A DNA stretch of 64,000 nt from Pseudoalteromonas carrageenovora IAM 12662 (GCF_900239935.1 NZ_LT965928.1:3057520-3121519); one strand, 5' to 3'. Shown: positions 25,873 to 35,735, numbered from the stretch's first letter. Notes: generated by a model not told the origin, from the letters alone. Program-made: numbers and translations.

Positions 25873-26430
25873 ATGCAATCATTAGAAAATCATTTTTTAA
25901 TCGCTATGCCGTCGATGCAAGACCCTTTTTTTAAACGTGCCGTTACGTATATTTGCGAGCACAATGAAGATGGGGCTATGGGCTTGGTAATAAACCAACC
26001 TATTAATGTTACTGTTGGTGAGCTTTTAGATAAAATAGAAATTGATAACGACAAAACGCAAAATGCAGCTCAAGTAAGTGTGTTTGCGGGTGGGCCGGTT
26101 AAAACCGACCGAGGTTTTGTTTTGCACTCTCCAAAACCTGGATATTCTGCGAGTCAAAAGCTTAGCAGCGATATCATGATCACCACATCTAAAGATGTTC
26201 TGGCAAGTTTAACCACCGTTCACGCACCTGATCAATTCATTATTACGCTGGGTTATTCGGGCTGGGAGCAAGGACAACTTGAGCAAGAGCTTTTGGATAA
26301 CAGTTGGTTGATCATTAAAGCAGATCCAAAGATCATTTTTGATACACCTGTTGAAAAGCGCTGGGAAAAAGCAGTGTCTATGTTGGGCTTTGATATTAGC
26401 CAACTTAGCCCAGAAGCAGGCCACGCATAA
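25873..26430 (+). CDS. yqgE: YqgE/AlgH family protein (UPF0301)
   Basis: A 185-residue protein with family motifs LENHFLIAMPSMQDPFFKRAV, VTYICEHNEDGAMGLVINQP, VFAGGPVKTDRGFVLH and LGYSGWEQGQLEQEL. The name AlgH comes from Pseudomonas, where it was linked to alginate control; the molecular role is unresolved. Position between gshB and yqgF is the same as in E. coli. The spacer to yqgF is unusually long and holds a decayed repeat. Confidence 0.92.
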   Translation: MQSLENHFLIAMPSMQDPFFKRAVTYICEHNEDGAMGLVINQPINVTVGELLDKIEIDNDKTQNAAQVSVFAGGPVKTDRGFVLHSPKPGYSASQKLSSDIMITTSKDVLASLTTVHAPDQFIITLGYSGWEQGQLEQELLDNSWLIIKADPKIIFDTPVEKRWEKAVSMLGFDISQLSPEAGHA

Positions 26431-26441
26431 AACCACCTTAT

Positions 26442-26489
26442 TTCCATGAGTTAATTATTAATAACTTAGCTCATGGAATTAGGGTTTTT
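26442..26489 (+). terminator. Possible yqgE terminator
   Basis: TTCCATGAG (26442-26450) pairs with CTCATGGAA (26470-26478), and a six-T run follows five bases later. The distance from stem to T-run is longer than usual. Confidence 0.5.
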
Positions 26490-26520
26490 TGAGCTTTTAG
26501 ATTTAAATATTTTTAAGCTT

Positions 26521-26639
26521 CGAGAAGCACATATTTGGCATTTACTCTACGTTATTACCCATTTATGATGAGCAACCTCACTACATAGGCTGTACCTTAC
26601 CTAAATACCAAATATTTACTAAAAATTTAACCTTGTAAG
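26521..26639. repeat. Decayed copy of the dispersed repeat also found after rluA
   Basis: About 119 bases align by eye with 60983-61105 at roughly three quarters identity, sharing TTTGGCATTTA, CGTTAT, CATTTATG-like and CATAGGCT words in the same order, then CTTACCTAAA/CTTGCCTAAA and AAATTTAACC. The terminal inverted repeats are not kept. It ends about 38 bases before the yqgF start, so it forms part of that gene's leader or promoter region. Confidence 0.75.
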
Positions 26640-26676
26640 ACACACAGGCCAAAATAAAACCTAAAACAGGAAACAC

Positions 26677-27126
26677 ATGACAAAAAAAACGCTTAAACCG
26701 CAAGGTGAACGCACTGTAATGGGCTTTGACTTTGGCACTAAAAGTATTGGGATAGCTATTGGTCAAGAGCTTACAGGCAGCGCATCAAGCCTTAAAGCTG
26801 TAAAAGCACAAGACGGTATTCCTAATTGGGACCATATCGCTGTACAAGTTAAAGAGTGGCAACCAGATTTAATGGTGGTAGGTTTACCTCTTAATATGGA
26901 TGGCACCTCTCAAGAGGTAACATTTAAAGCTAAGAAGTTTGCTAATAGACTGCATAACCATTATGGCATTCCTGTGCAAACACAAGATGAGCGCTTAACA
27001 ACAGCCGATGCAAAAGCGCGCTTGTTTGAACACGGCGGCTATAAAAACTTAGGCAAAGGTAATGTAGATAATATGTCTGCGGTTATTATTTTAGAAAGCT
27101 TTTTTGAAGCCAGCTACGGCGAATAA
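26677..27126 (+). CDS. yqgF: RuvX/YqgF family Holliday-junction-resolvase-like nuclease
   Basis: 149 residues with RNase H-like fold motifs: [14 protein letters not shown] (first catalytic Asp), [18 protein letters not shown] and [12 protein letters not shown] (last Asp). E. coli YqgF takes part in 16S rRNA 5' maturation; a Holliday-junction role is inferred from fold. AGGA lies 7-10 bases before ATG 26677. Confidence 0.92.
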   Translation: MTKKTLKPQGERTVMGFDFGTKSIGIAIGQELTGSASSLKAVKAQDGIPNWDHIAVQVKEWQPDLMVVGLPLNMDGTSQEVTFKAKKFANRLHNHYGIPVQTQDERLTTADAKARLFEHGGYKNLGKGNVDNMSAVIILESFFEASYGE

Positions 27127-27182
27127 GAACGATTTTATACCAATTCACTTAATTAAGTATTTGCGTGGATTAATAAGCAAAT

Positions 27183-27208
27183 AAAAAGCGCCAATTGGCG
27201 CTTTTTTT
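27183..27208. terminator. Bidirectional terminator between yqgF and pilU
   Basis: A 24-bp perfect palindrome (27183-27206) with five A at one end and seven T at the other, between converging genes. Confidence 0.9.
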
Positions 27209-27222
27209 GTAACTATTAGTCA

Positions 27223-28356
27223 TTAGCTTTTATCTTTTTCATCAAGGCCATCAATAGTAACGCCTTGCAAAAAGCCTGCGCCTTGCTGCTCGTTATTACG
27301 TAGCTTAATCATTAAGCGTAGATCATTTGGCGAATCAGCATGATGTAGTGCATCGGCGTAATTAATACGCTGCTGCCTATAAAGCTCAAATAAAGCTTGG
27401 TCGAAGGTTTGCATGCCCATTTCTTTAGATTTAGCCATTGCCTCTTTAATGCCGCCAATGTCGCCGCTTTTGATTAACTCGGCCACCATAGGTGAATTAA
27501 GTAAAATCTCTATAGCGGCAACGCGACTTTCACCATCTGAGGTAGGTACAAGCTGCTGAGCAACTATAGCGCGTAAATTAAGTGCTAAGTCGTACTTAAG
27601 CTTGTCGTGTTTTTCTTTTGGTACTAAATGCATAATACGGTCAATCGCTTGGTTTGCATTGTTAGCGTGCAATGTAGCAACACATAAATGACCGGTTTCA
27701 GCAAAACTAAGCGCATACTCCATGGTTTCTTGCGAACGTATTTCACCAATTAATATTACATCGGGAGCTTGTCGCAACGAGCTTTTAAGCGCCGATTCAA
27801 AACTTTCGGTATCAAGCCCTACTTCACGCTGAGTTATTATGCTCTTACGATGCTCATGTACAAATTCAATCGGATCTTCAATCGTGAGTATATGACCGCG
27901 TTGGTTACGGTTTCTATAGCCAATAAGTGCAGCTAATGATGTTGATTTACCAGTACCTGTACCACCAACAAATAGCACTAAGCCACGCTTCGACATAATT
28001 ACATCAGTTAGTGTAGAAGGTAGTCCAAGCTCACTAACGTCAGGTATTTGCGTCACAATACGACGAATAACCATACCAGCTCTATCACGCTGCCAAAAAG
28101 CAGATATACGAAAACGCCCTTCGTCTGTTGCTATCGCAAAGTTACACTCTTTGGTGGTATGAAACTCATTTTTTTGCTTTTCGCTCATTGCTGACTCAAC
28201 AAGCTCTAAAGCTTGTTCGTCGGTAAGTTTATCGTCACTTAGTGCGATTAACTCACCATTAATTTTGGCGCTAACGGGCAATTGACTCGATACAAATAAA
28301 TCAGAGCCTTTTTTCTCAATCATAATGAGTAAAAAGTGGTTTAAAGATAAATTCAT
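27223..28356 (-). CDS. pilU: Type IV pilus twitching ATPase PilU
   Basis: A 377-residue secretion-ATPase family member. Walker A is GGTGTGKST near residue 131; the Walker B region is APDVILIGEIRSQE; HATLHANNANQA is the His box. The long C-terminal tail and lack of the PilT AIRNLIRE signature identify PilU. It works with PilT in pilus retraction. Nine bases separate it from pilT. Confidence 0.93.
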   Translation of the reverse strand: MNLSLNHFLLIMIEKKGSDLFVSSQLPVSAKINGELIALSDDKLTDEQALELVESAMSEKQKNEFHTTKECNFAIATDEGRFRISAFWQRDRAGMVIRRIVTQIPDVSELGLPSTLTDVIMSKRGLVLFVGGTGTGKSTSLAALIGYRNRNQRGHILTIEDPIEFVHEHRKSIITQREVGLDTESFESALKSSLRQAPDVILIGEIRSQETMEYALSFAETGHLCVATLHANNANQAIDRIMHLVPKEKHDKLKYDLALNLRAIVAQQLVPTSDGESRVAAIEILLNSPMVAELIKSGDIGGIKEAMAKSKEMGMQTFDQALFELYRQQRINYADALHHADSPNDLRLMIKLRNNEQQGAGFLQGVTIDGLDEKDKS

Positions 28357-28365
28357 GATGATTCC

Positions 28366-29406
28366 TTAACCGCCAAACTGTGTTTTATCTTGCGCTTTTT
28401 CTTGCGCGGCTTTATTTGTAACCAGCCCGTGGTTTACTAAATTTGTTAAACATTGATCCATTGTTTGCATACCGTGCGATGCACCTGTTTGAATTGATGA
28501 ATACATTTGCGCAATTTTATCTTCACGGATTAAGTTACGAATTGCGGGTACACCAATCATAATTTCGTGAGCGGCTATTCGCCCGCCACCAATTTTTTTA
28601 AGTAACGTTTGCGAAATTACCGCACGTAATGACTCAGAGAGCATTGAGCGTACCATCGCCTTTTCTTCACCTGGGAACACATCAATAATACGGTCAATAG
28701 TTTTTGGCGCTGAGGTTGTATGAAGCGTGCCAAACACTAAGTGGCCAGTTTCGGCAGCAGTCATTGCTAAGCGGATTGTTTCTAAATCACGAAGCTCACC
28801 AACCAAAATTACATCAGGGTCTTCACGCAGTGCACTTCTAAGGGCATTTGAAAAGCTATGAGTATCGCGGTGCACTTCACGTTGATTAATAAGGCTTAGT
28901 TTATTGTCGTGAACAAATTCGATAGGGTCTTCTATAGTCAGAATATGGTGATGCTTGTTTTGATTTATGTAATCGACCATAGCTGCAAGCGTTGTTGATT
29001 TACCTGAACCCGTAGGCCCTGTAACCAGTACAAGCCCTCGAGGAGTATCTGAAATTGTTTTAAAGATATCAGGAGCGCCTAAATCATCAAGTGTTAGCAC
29101 CTCACTTGGGATGGTACGAAACACTGCTGCAGGTCCGCGATTAGAGTTAAATGCGTTCACACGAAAGCGTGCAAGGTTAGGTACTTCAAACGAAAAATCC
29201 ACTTCAAGATTTTGTTCGTAGTCCTTACGCTGATTATCGTTCATAATGTCGTAAACCAGACTGTTTACGTCTTTGTCTTCAAGTGCTGGTATATTAATAC
29301 GGCGAACATCACCATCTACGCGTATCATAGGTGAAACACCCGACGATAAATGTAAATCGGATGCTTTGTGTTGCACACTAAACGCCAATAATTCGGTAAT
29401 ATCCAT
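28366..29406 (-). CDS. pilT: Type IV pilus retraction ATPase PilT
   Basis: 346 residues, the usual PilT length. Walker A GPTGSGKST lies near residue 130; DPDVILVGELRDLET is the Walker B/Asp box; FGTLHTTSAPKTIDR is the His box; and PAIRNLIREDKI is the PilT-specific AIRNLIRE motif needed for retraction. It hydrolyses ATP at the pilus base to depolymerise pilin. Its start is only two bases from the preferred or alternative start of divergent yggS, so the promoters of the two must overlap. Confidence 0.96.
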   Translation of the reverse strand: MDITELLAFSVQHKASDLHLSSGVSPMIRVDGDVRRINIPALEDKDVNSLVYDIMNDNQRKDYEQNLEVDFSFEVPNLARFRVNAFNSNRGPAAVFRTIPSEVLTLDDLGAPDIFKTISDTPRGLVLVTGPTGSGKSTTLAAMVDYINQNKHHHILTIEDPIEFVHDNKLSLINQREVHRDTHSFSNALRSALREDPDVILVGELRDLETIRLAMTAAETGHLVFGTLHTTSAPKTIDRIIDVFPGEEKAMVRSMLSESLRAVISQTLLKKIGGGRIAAHEIMIGVPAIRNLIREDKIAQMYSSIQTGASHGMQTMDQCLTNLVNHGLVTNKAAQEKAQDKTQFGG

Positions 29407-29435
29407 TTATGACTCCACAACTAACTGATAAATAT

Positions 29436-30122
29436 ATGGTTACAATAGCAGAACGACTCACATCCGCCTACGCTAGAATTGCAAATGCGGCAAAAAATGC
29501 ACAACGAAATAGCAGCGAAATAACTTTACTCGCTGTTTCAAAAACAAAACCTAGTACAGATATAGCTGCAGCTTACGAGCATGGCCAACGCCAATTTGGC
29601 GAGTCTTATGTTCAAGAGGCTGTAGATAAAATAGCTCAATTAAGTGCATTAAGCGACATCACGTGGCACTTTATTGGCCCTATTCAATCAAATAAAAGCG
29701 CGCTTGTTGCACAGCATTTTGACTGGGTGCAAAGTGTTGATCGCATAAAAATAGCAAAACGACTAAACACACAACGCCTTGCTGATTTCCCCCCTTTAAA
29801 TGTGCTTATTCAAGTAAATATAAGTACAGAAGAGGCTAAGTCGGGCTGTAGCGTTGATCAAATACCTGAACTTGCAGAATTTATTAGCCAGTGTGAGCAG
29901 TTAACTTTGCGTGGTTTAATGGCAATTCCGGCTAAAAGTGACGATCCTGCTGAGCAAATTCAATCTTTTGAGCAATTACAAACTTGCTTTGATAAACTAA
30001 AGGCCCAATATCCTCATATAGATACGTTGTCGATGGGTATGAGTGGAGATGTTGAAGCTGCCATAAGTGCAGGTTCAACCATGGTGAGGATCGGCACAGA
30101 TATTTTTGGAACTCGAACTTAA
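29436..30122 (+). CDS. yggS: YggS family pyridoxal-phosphate homeostasis protein
   Basis: 228 residues from ATG 29436. I choose this over ATG 29409 because MVTIAERL to SKTKP is exactly as long as in E. coli YggS, and the earlier ATG abuts the pilT start. The PLP lysine lies in LLAVSKTKP. Other landmarks are FGESYVQEA, WHFIGPIQSNKS, LIQVNISTEEAKSG, LRGLMAIP and LSMGMSGDVEAAI. It buffers pyridoxal phosphate and has no known enzyme activity. It is followed by proC after 17 bp, an arrangement found in many bacteria. Confidence 0.93.
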   Translation: MVTIAERLTSAYARIANAAKNAQRNSSEITLLAVSKTKPSTDIAAAYEHGQRQFGESYVQEAVDKIAQLSALSDITWHFIGPIQSNKSALVAQHFDWVQSVDRIKIAKRLNTQRLADFPPLNVLIQVNISTEEAKSGCSVDQIPELAEFISQCEQLTLRGLMAIPAKSDDPAEQIQSFEQLQTCFDKLKAQYPHIDTLSMGMSGDVEAAISAGSTMVRIGTDIFGTRT

Positions 30123-30139
30123 AAGGTGATAACAGACAT

Positions 30140-30961
30140 ATGTCAGATAAAACAATCGCATTTATAGGCACAGGTAACATGAGCTATGCCATTATTGGTG
30201 GCATGGTAAAAAACGGTTTTAACGCAAACAACATCATTGCTACAAACCGCAACCAAGAAAAGCTTGCAAAGGTAGCAGACGATTTCAAGGTGAAAACCAC
30301 CAGTGACAATAACGAAGCCCTACGCGATGCTGATGTCATTGTATTATCTGTTAAGCCTCAAATGATGGGCGATTTATGTAAATCGTTTCAAGAATCAGGC
30401 GTAGACTTTAGTGATAAATTATTTATATCGGTTGCCGCAGGTTTAACCGTTAAGCGTTTACGTGAAATGCTAGGCCAAGACGTTAAAATGGTACGTTGTA
30501 TGCCAAATACCCCATCGCTGCTTGGCCGTGGTGTATCGGGTTTATTTGGTGCAAACGAAACAGCCGATGAACACGAGTTTGTACAACAAGTATTTGAATG
30601 TACTGGTATTGCAGTATGGGTTGAGCAAGAGTCGCAAATTAACGATATTATTGCTGTGACAGGCTCATCTCCTGCTTACTTTTTCTTATTTATGGAAGCC
30701 ATTGAAGAAAAAGCTAAAGCACTTGGCTTTAACGATGAAGATGCCCGTCGCTTAGTACAACAAACAGCGCTTGGCGCTGCAGAAATGGCACTTAGCCAAC
30801 CAGATATTACTATTTCGCAATTGCGCTCAAATGTAACATCTAAAGGCGGTACTACACATGCCGCAGTTGAGCATTTAAAAGGCGAAGGCTTAACACAAAC
30901 TGTTAGCGACGCGATGGATGCATGTATTGCCCGCGCAGAGCAAATGGAAAAAGAACTTTAA
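30140..30961 (+). CDS. proC: Pyrroline-5-carboxylate reductase
   Basis: 273 residues with the Rossmann opening IAFIGTGNMSYAIIGG, VRCMPNTPSLLGRGVSG, VTGSSPAYFFLFMEAIEE and the C-terminal signature QLRSNVTSKGGTTHAAV. It performs the last step of proline synthesis using NAD(P)H. It lies between yggS and yggT in one unit. Confidence 0.96.
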   Translation: MSDKTIAFIGTGNMSYAIIGGMVKNGFNANNIIATNRNQEKLAKVADDFKVKTTSDNNEALRDADVIVLSVKPQMMGDLCKSFQESGVDFSDKLFISVAAGLTVKRLREMLGQDVKMVRCMPNTPSLLGRGVSGLFGANETADEHEFVQQVFECTGIAVWVEQESQINDIIAVTGSSPAYFFLFMEAIEEKAKALGFNDEDARRLVQQTALGAAEMALSQPDITISQLRSNVTSKGGTTHAAVEHLKGEGLTQTVSDAMDACIARAEQMEKEL

Positions 30962-30987
30962 AATTACTTTTTATTGAAGGTTACATT

Positions 30988-31521
30988 ATGAATGCCATGC
31001 AATTTTTGATCAGTACCCTGTTTGATTTATTTTTAATGGTGGTGCTACTGCGTTTTTGGCTACAGTGGGCAAAAGCCGACTTTTACAACCCGATGAGCCA
31101 ATTTGTAGTTAAAGCAACGTCGTTTGCCGTTAAACCGCTACGTAAAATTATACCTGGATTTGGCGGGCTCGATTTAGCGTCATTGTTGCTGGCATACCTT
31201 GTAGCCGTAGCTAAAATTAGTACCCTAATGCTTGTTATTTATGGAGCATGGGCACCGCAGCCGGTGTTTATCCAAGCATTAATAACTGTATTAAAAGAAG
31301 GTTTAAACTTAGTATTTTGGGTGTTAATTATCCGCGCTATTTTAAGCTGGGTAAGCCAAGGCTATAACCCTATTGAAGCGGTTTTTCATCAACTTACTGA
31401 GCCAATGCTTAAACCCATTCGTAAAATTCTTCCGCCAATGGGTGGTTTAGATTTATCAGTATTAGTACTTATTATTGGTATTCAGTTTTTACAAATGCTG
31501 TTTATGGACTTTTTAGCGTAA
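30988..31521 (+). CDS. yggT: YggT family membrane protein
   Basis: 177 residues from ATG 30988; the frame is open earlier (to 30922), but that part overlaps proC and is not conserved. Two similar halves are seen, each with a hydrophobic helix pair and an amphipathic segment: FNPMSQFVVKATS-like FYNPMSQFVVKAT then KPLRKIIPGFGGLD, and YNPIEAVFHQLTEPMLKPI then RKILPPMGGLD. The family is present in bacteria and plastids and has roles in membrane organisation or osmotic tolerance; the mechanism is unclear. Confidence 0.92.
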   Translation: MNAMQFLISTLFDLFLMVVLLRFWLQWAKADFYNPMSQFVVKATSFAVKPLRKIIPGFGGLDLASLLLAYLVAVAKISTLMLVIYGAWAPQPVFIQALITVLKEGLNLVFWVLIIRAILSWVSQGYNPIEAVFHQLTEPMLKPIRKILPPMGGLDLSVLVLIIGIQFLQMLFMDFLA

Positions 31522-31537
31522 GCACTCAATTTTAAGT

Positions 31538-31562
31538 AAAGAGGCCTTATGGCCTCTTTTTT
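31538..31562 (+). terminator. Terminator after yggT, inside the yggS-hemW gene run
   Basis: AAAGAGGCC and GGCCTCTTT around TTAT, followed by more T. It divides yggS-proC-yggT from DUF4426-rdgB-hemW, unless read-through occurs. Confidence 0.88.
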
Positions 31563-31577
31563 ATATAGGACACCATA

Positions 31578-32021
31578 ATGAATCGTTTAATTAAGTTTTG
31601 TTTTATTGCTTGTTTAGCCTTCGTATTTAATGCACAAAGTGAAGAAATGCAAGGTGCTCAGTACAAAGAGCTTGGCCCTTGGCAAGTACATTACATTGCC
31701 TTTCCTTCTACGTTTATTCAGCCCAAAATAGCTACAGCGTACAACCTTGAGCGCAGTGGCTACAAAGGGGTTGTAAACATTTCTATATTAAAAAATGATG
31801 CCGATAAAACAGCACAAACAGCCACGTTAACTGGCACAGCCAAAAACTTACTGGGTAATAAACAAACCTTAACTTTTAAAGAAGTAAAAGAAGGTGACTC
31901 AATTTATTATCTTGCTCAAGTAAATTACACCAACGAAGAAATTTTACGCTTTGAAATTGAAATACAACAAAGTAACCAGTTTCAAAAATTACAATTTCAG
32001 CAAAAATTTTACGTAGATTAA
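31578..32021 (+). CDS. DUF4426 domain secreted protein
   Basis: 147 residues with an N-terminal signal peptide (about 1-21, ending NAQSE). The body is a beta-rich domain of the DUF4426 type: [30 protein letters not shown], and [23 protein letters not shown] at the C-terminus. A periplasmic location is expected; the function is unknown. It occupies the place that yggU has in E. coli between yggT and rdgB. Confidence 0.82.
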   Translation: MNRLIKFCFIACLAFVFNAQSEEMQGAQYKELGPWQVHYIAFPSTFIQPKIATAYNLERSGYKGVVNISILKNDADKTAQTATLTGTAKNLLGNKQTLTFKEVKEGDSIYYLAQVNYTNEEILRFEIEIQQSNQFQKLQFQQKFYVD

Positions 32022-32025
32022 CAAC

Positions 32026-32625
32026 ATGACCAAAAATTTAGTACTTGCTACAGGTAACCCTGGCAAAGTAAATGAGCTGGCAAATATGCTAAGCCCACTT
32101 AATATTAACGTTGTGCCACAAAGTGACTTTAACGTAAGTGAAGTAGCCGAAACCGGCACCACCTTTGTAGAAAACGCCATTATAAAAGCCCGCCATGCGG
32201 CAAAAATTACAGGTATGCCAGCCATAGCTGATGATTCAGGCCTAGAAGTAGATGGCTTAAATGGCGCGCCGGGCGTTTACTCTGCTCGCTTTGCAGGTGA
32301 GAGCGCGAGCGATCAAGACAACATAGATAAACTACTTAATGACTTAGGTAGCAATCCAAACCGTAAAGCCCGCTTTTGGTGTGTACTGGTATTAATGCGC
32401 CACGCAGATGACTCGACCCCACTTATTTGCAGCGCAAGCTGGGAAGGCGAAATTACACAAACTCAAAATGGCGAAGGTGGTTTTGGTTACGACCCAGTAT
32501 TTTTTGTTGCTGAGCAAAACTGTACCAGTGCAGAGCTCACCAAAGAGCAAAAAAATGCAGTGAGCCATCGTGGCCAAGCACTTAAAAAATTACTACTAGA
32601 GCTTCAAAACAAAGGCGGCCTGTGA
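32026..32625 (+). CDS. rdgB: XTP/dITP pyrophosphatase
   Basis: 199 residues of the Ham1 family: [63 protein letters not shown] and VSHRGQAL. It removes non-canonical purine triphosphates such as dITP and XTP. It starts four bases after DUF4426 and its stop overlaps the GTG start of hemW by four bases. Confidence 0.95.
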   Translation: MTKNLVLATGNPGKVNELANMLSPLNINVVPQSDFNVSEVAETGTTFVENAIIKARHAAKITGMPAIADDSGLEVDGLNGAPGVYSARFAGESASDQDNIDKLLNDLGSNPNRKARFWCVLVLMRHADDSTPLICSASWEGEITQTQNGEGGFGYDPVFFVAEQNCTSAELTKEQKNAVSHRGQALKKLLLELQNKGGL

Positions 32626-33758
32626 ACCTTCCACCACTTAGCTTATATGTGCACGTACCTTGGTGCGTGCAAAAATGCCCTTACTGCGACTTTAATAGCC
32701 ATGGGCAAAAAGGCGACATACCTGAAGCTGAATACATTCAACATTTAATAGACGATTTAAAAGCTGATTTACATTTAGTGCAAGGGCGTAAAATACACAG
32801 TATTTTTATTGGTGGTGGCACGCCAAGCTTATTAACCGGCGGTGCTTACATTCGTTTACTTAAAGAAGTTGATAGCCTAATTGGCCTTAGCGATAACTGC
32901 GAAATAACCCTTGAGGCAAACCCCGGCACTGTAGAGACGAATCGCTTTAAAGAGTATGTAAAAGCCGGTATTAACCGTATTTCTATTGGTGTACAAAGCA
33001 TGCAAAACGACAAGCTAAAAGCGCTTGGCCGTATTCATGGTGCCGATGAAGCAAACTATGCCGCTGAGCAAGCTAAACACGCTGGGCTAAATAGCTTCAA
33101 TCTTGATTTAATGCATGGTTTACCGGGGCAAAGTCTGGAAGATGCACTGAGTGATTTAAAACACATTATTGCTTTAAATCCGCCGCATATATCGTGGTAC
33201 CAACTCACTATTGAGCCAAATACACAGTTTGCTTCAAAACCACCTACTCTGCCGCAAGATGAAACCCTATGGGACATTCAAGAGCAAGGCCAAGCGTTAC
33301 TTGCTCAAGCTGGTTACATTCAATACGAAATATCAGGATATGCAAAGCCCGGTTATCAATGCCAACATAACTTGAATTATTGGCGTTTTGGCGATTATCT
33401 CGGTATTGGTTGTGGTGCTCATGGTAAAGTTACTGATGCAAAAACGGGTGTAATAACACGCACCGAAAAGGTTAAACACCCTCGCGGTTATATGGATTTA
33501 ATTAAGCCATATATGTACAAACGTTGGGAAGTAGAGCAAGACGATTTAGCCTTTGAGTTTTTTATGAATCGTTTTCGCTTAGTCGAGCCTTGCCCAATTG
33601 AAGATTTCAGTTCGTTGACTAGTCAGCCGCTACAAAGCCAGCAAGCGGCTTTAACAAAAGCTATAAACGCAGGATTGTTAATACAAGAAAACGGCCACTG
33701 GCAAGTAAGCGTTAAAGGTCATCGTTTTTTAAATGACCTGCTAGAATTGTTCGTGTAG
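32622..33758 (+). CDS. hemW: HemW, radical SAM heme chaperone
   Basis: 378 residues from GTG 32622, overlapping the rdgB stop. The radical SAM cluster motif is [11 protein letters not shown] (Cys-x3-Cys-x2-Cys), followed by [10 protein letters not shown] and LEANPGT. The motif HNLNYW fits HNxxYW, which separates HemW heme chaperones from true HemN oxidases. The likely role is insertion of heme into respiratory proteins. The older annotation as coproporphyrinogen oxidase is less probable. Confidence 0.93.
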   Translation: MNLPPLSLYVHVPWCVQKCPYCDFNSHGQKGDIPEAEYIQHLIDDLKADLHLVQGRKIHSIFIGGGTPSLLTGGAYIRLLKEVDSLIGLSDNCEITLEANPGTVETNRFKEYVKAGINRISIGVQSMQNDKLKALGRIHGADEANYAAEQAKHAGLNSFNLDLMHGLPGQSLEDALSDLKHIIALNPPHISWYQLTIEPNTQFASKPPTLPQDETLWDIQEQGQALLAQAGYIQYEISGYAKPGYQCQHNLNYWRFGDYLGIGCGAHGKVTDAKTGVITRTEKVKHPRGYMDLIKPYMYKRWEVEQDDLAFEFFMNRFRLVEPCPIEDFSSLTSQPLQSQQAALTKAINAGLLIQENGHWQVSVKGHRFLNDLLELFV

Positions 33759-33845
33759 TGGTTTTAACCACGCGCGATAAACATAAAAATACAAGCAAAT
33801 AAATATAATACACCCTAATGGGTTTCTAACAACAAAGGGAAAACA

Positions 33846-35681
33846 ATGCGTAAACTTACCTTTATTGCAGCTGCTGTGAGCGTTGCACTTATTGCTGGTT
33901 GCCAGCAAACAACTCAACAGGCCGCACCGGTTGCAAAAGCACAAAATGTTCAATCACAACAAAGTGAAATAGACAAAGCCAATGCGTTTTTTGAAGATAC
34001 CTTTAACCGCGACGTAATGAGCAGCCCTGTGTACCAAACTTACATGGGCATTAAAAAAGATTACGACAAATGGGATGACGGCAGCGAAGAGCAAAAATTA
34101 AAAGATTTAGCACAAACTAAAGCTGATTTAGTTGAGCTAAAAGCAATTAACCGCGACCTACTTGATGATGCAACAAAAGTAAGTTACGACTTAAAAAAAC
34201 AAGACTTAGAAAGCTCAATTGCTGATTTTAAATGGCGTTACCATAACTACCCAGTTAACCAAATGTTTGGTACTCACTCTATGGTGCCTGCATTTTTAAT
34301 TAACCAACATTCAATTAGTAACGTTAAAGAAGCAAAAGACTACATTGCACGTTTAAACGGTGTACCTACAGTATTTGATCAACTAATTACTGATTTAGAA
34401 ACGCGTGCTGATAAAGGTATTATTGCCCCTAAATTTGTGTTCCCACATGTTATTGATTCAAGCAAAAACATCATCCATGGTGCGCCGTTTGAAAAAGGTG
34501 AAGACTCTACGCTTTTAGCCGACTTTAAACGTAAAGTAAGCGCGCTTGAAGTTAGCCAAGATGAAAAAGATGCCTTAATTAGCGATGCAACTGATGCACT
34601 AAAATCAGCAGTTAAGCCTTCTTACTCTAAGCTAATTAATTACCTAGCACAGCTAGAGAAACGCGCTGATAACCGTGATGGCGCGTGGAAATTGCCAGAT
34701 GGTGAAGCGTTTTATAACAACGCCCTTAAACGCACTACAACAACCGATTTAACGGCTAAAGAGATTCATGCCATTGGTCTTGCTGAAGTTGAGCGTATTC
34801 ATGACGAAATGCGTGAAATTAAAGATAAAGTGGGCTTTAAAGGTGATTTAAAAGCGTTTATGCAGTTTATGAAAACTGATAAACAATTTTATTATGCCAA
34901 TGACGCACAAGGTAAACAGCGTTATTTAGATGAGGCAACTGGCCTAATTGATACCATGAAAACCCGTTTAGACGAGCTGTTTATTGTTAAGCCAAAAGCA
35001 GACCTTAAAGTTAAAGCCGTTGAAGCATTTCGTGAAAAAGCAGCAGGTAAAGCATTTTACCAACAACCTGCGCCAGATGGCTCACGCCCTGGTATTTACT
35101 ACGCGAACCTTTACGACATGGAAGCGATGCCAACGTATCAAATGGAAGCATTAGCGTACCATGAGGGTATTCCGGGTCACCACATGCAAATTGCTATCTC
35201 GCAAGAGCTTGAAGGTGCACCTAAGTTCCGTAAGTTTGGCGGCTATACGGCATACATTGAAGGTTGGGGCTTATACTCAGAGTTCATTCCTAAAGAAATG
35301 GGTATGTACTCAGACCCTTACTCAGATTTTGGTCGCCTTTCAATGGAATTATGGCGCGCATGTCGCCTAGTGGTTGATACCGGTATTCACGCAATGAAGT
35401 GGACTCGCCAAGAGGGTATTGATTACTACGTAAATAACACGCCTAATGCAACATCAGACGGTGTTAAAATGGTTGAGCGTCACATTGTAATGCCATCGCA
35501 AGCAACAGCTTACAAAGTAGGTATGCTTAAGATTTTAGAACTGCGTGAAGATGCTAAAAAGCAACTTGGTGATAAGTTTGATATTCGCCAGTTCCACGAT
35601 GTAGTACTTAAAAATGGACCTGTACCACTTAACGTACTAGAGAACTTTGTGAACGAATGGGTAGCAAGCAAAAAAGCTTAA
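33846..35681 (+). CDS. DUF885 family lipoprotein (putative metallopeptidase)
   Basis: A 611-residue lipoprotein: signal peptide with lipobox ALIAGC, acylated Cys19. The large helical DUF885 domain carries HEGIPGHHM (His439, Glu440) and, about 35 residues later, YIEGWGLYSE. Together these look like a gluzincin zinc site, with the HE-x-x-H form altered to HEGIPGHH. Relatives are carboxypeptidase-like enzymes or hypothetical proteins. Outer- or inner-membrane anchoring and the substrate are unknown. It is a single gene ended by a good terminator. Confidence 0.85.
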   Translation: MRKLTFIAAAVSVALIAGCQQTTQQAAPVAKAQNVQSQQSEIDKANAFFEDTFNRDVMSSPVYQTYMGIKKDYDKWDDGSEEQKLKDLAQTKADLVELKAINRDLLDDATKVSYDLKKQDLESSIADFKWRYHNYPVNQMFGTHSMVPAFLINQHSISNVKEAKDYIARLNGVPTVFDQLITDLETRADKGIIAPKFVFPHVIDSSKNIIHGAPFEKGEDSTLLADFKRKVSALEVSQDEKDALISDATDALKSAVKPSYSKLINYLAQLEKRADNRDGAWKLPDGEAFYNNALKRTTTTDLTAKEIHAIGLAEVERIHDEMREIKDKVGFKGDLKAFMQFMKTDKQFYYANDAQGKQRYLDEATGLIDTMKTRLDELFIVKPKADLKVKAVEAFREKAAGKAFYQQPAPDGSRPGIYYANLYDMEAMPTYQMEALAYHEGIPGHHMQIAISQELEGAPKFRKFGGYTAYIEGWGLYSEFIPKEMGMYSDPYSDFGRLSMELWRACRLVVDTGIHAMKWTRQEGIDYYVNNTPNATSDGVKMVERHIVMPSQATAYKVGMLKILELREDAKKQLGDKFDIRQFHDVVLKNGPVPLNVLENFVNEWVASKKA

Positions 35682-35710
35682 AACCAATTGAAAGCAACTG
35701 TTTAAATATG

Positions 35711-35735
35711 AAAGGTCGCTTATGCGACCTTTTTT
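35711..35735 (+). terminator. Terminator after the DUF885 gene
   Basis: AAAGGTCGC and GCGACCTTT around TTAT, then a T-run. Confidence 0.9.

Noticed and set aside
30922-30987. 22-residue extension of YggT into proC
   Set aside because: It would overlap the proC coding end by 40 bases and is not conserved; ATG 30988 matches the family.
32622-33758. Annotation as oxygen-independent coproporphyrinogen oxidase HemN
   Set aside because: The HNxxYW motif, 378-residue length and yggW position identify HemW; HemN is longer (about 457 residues).
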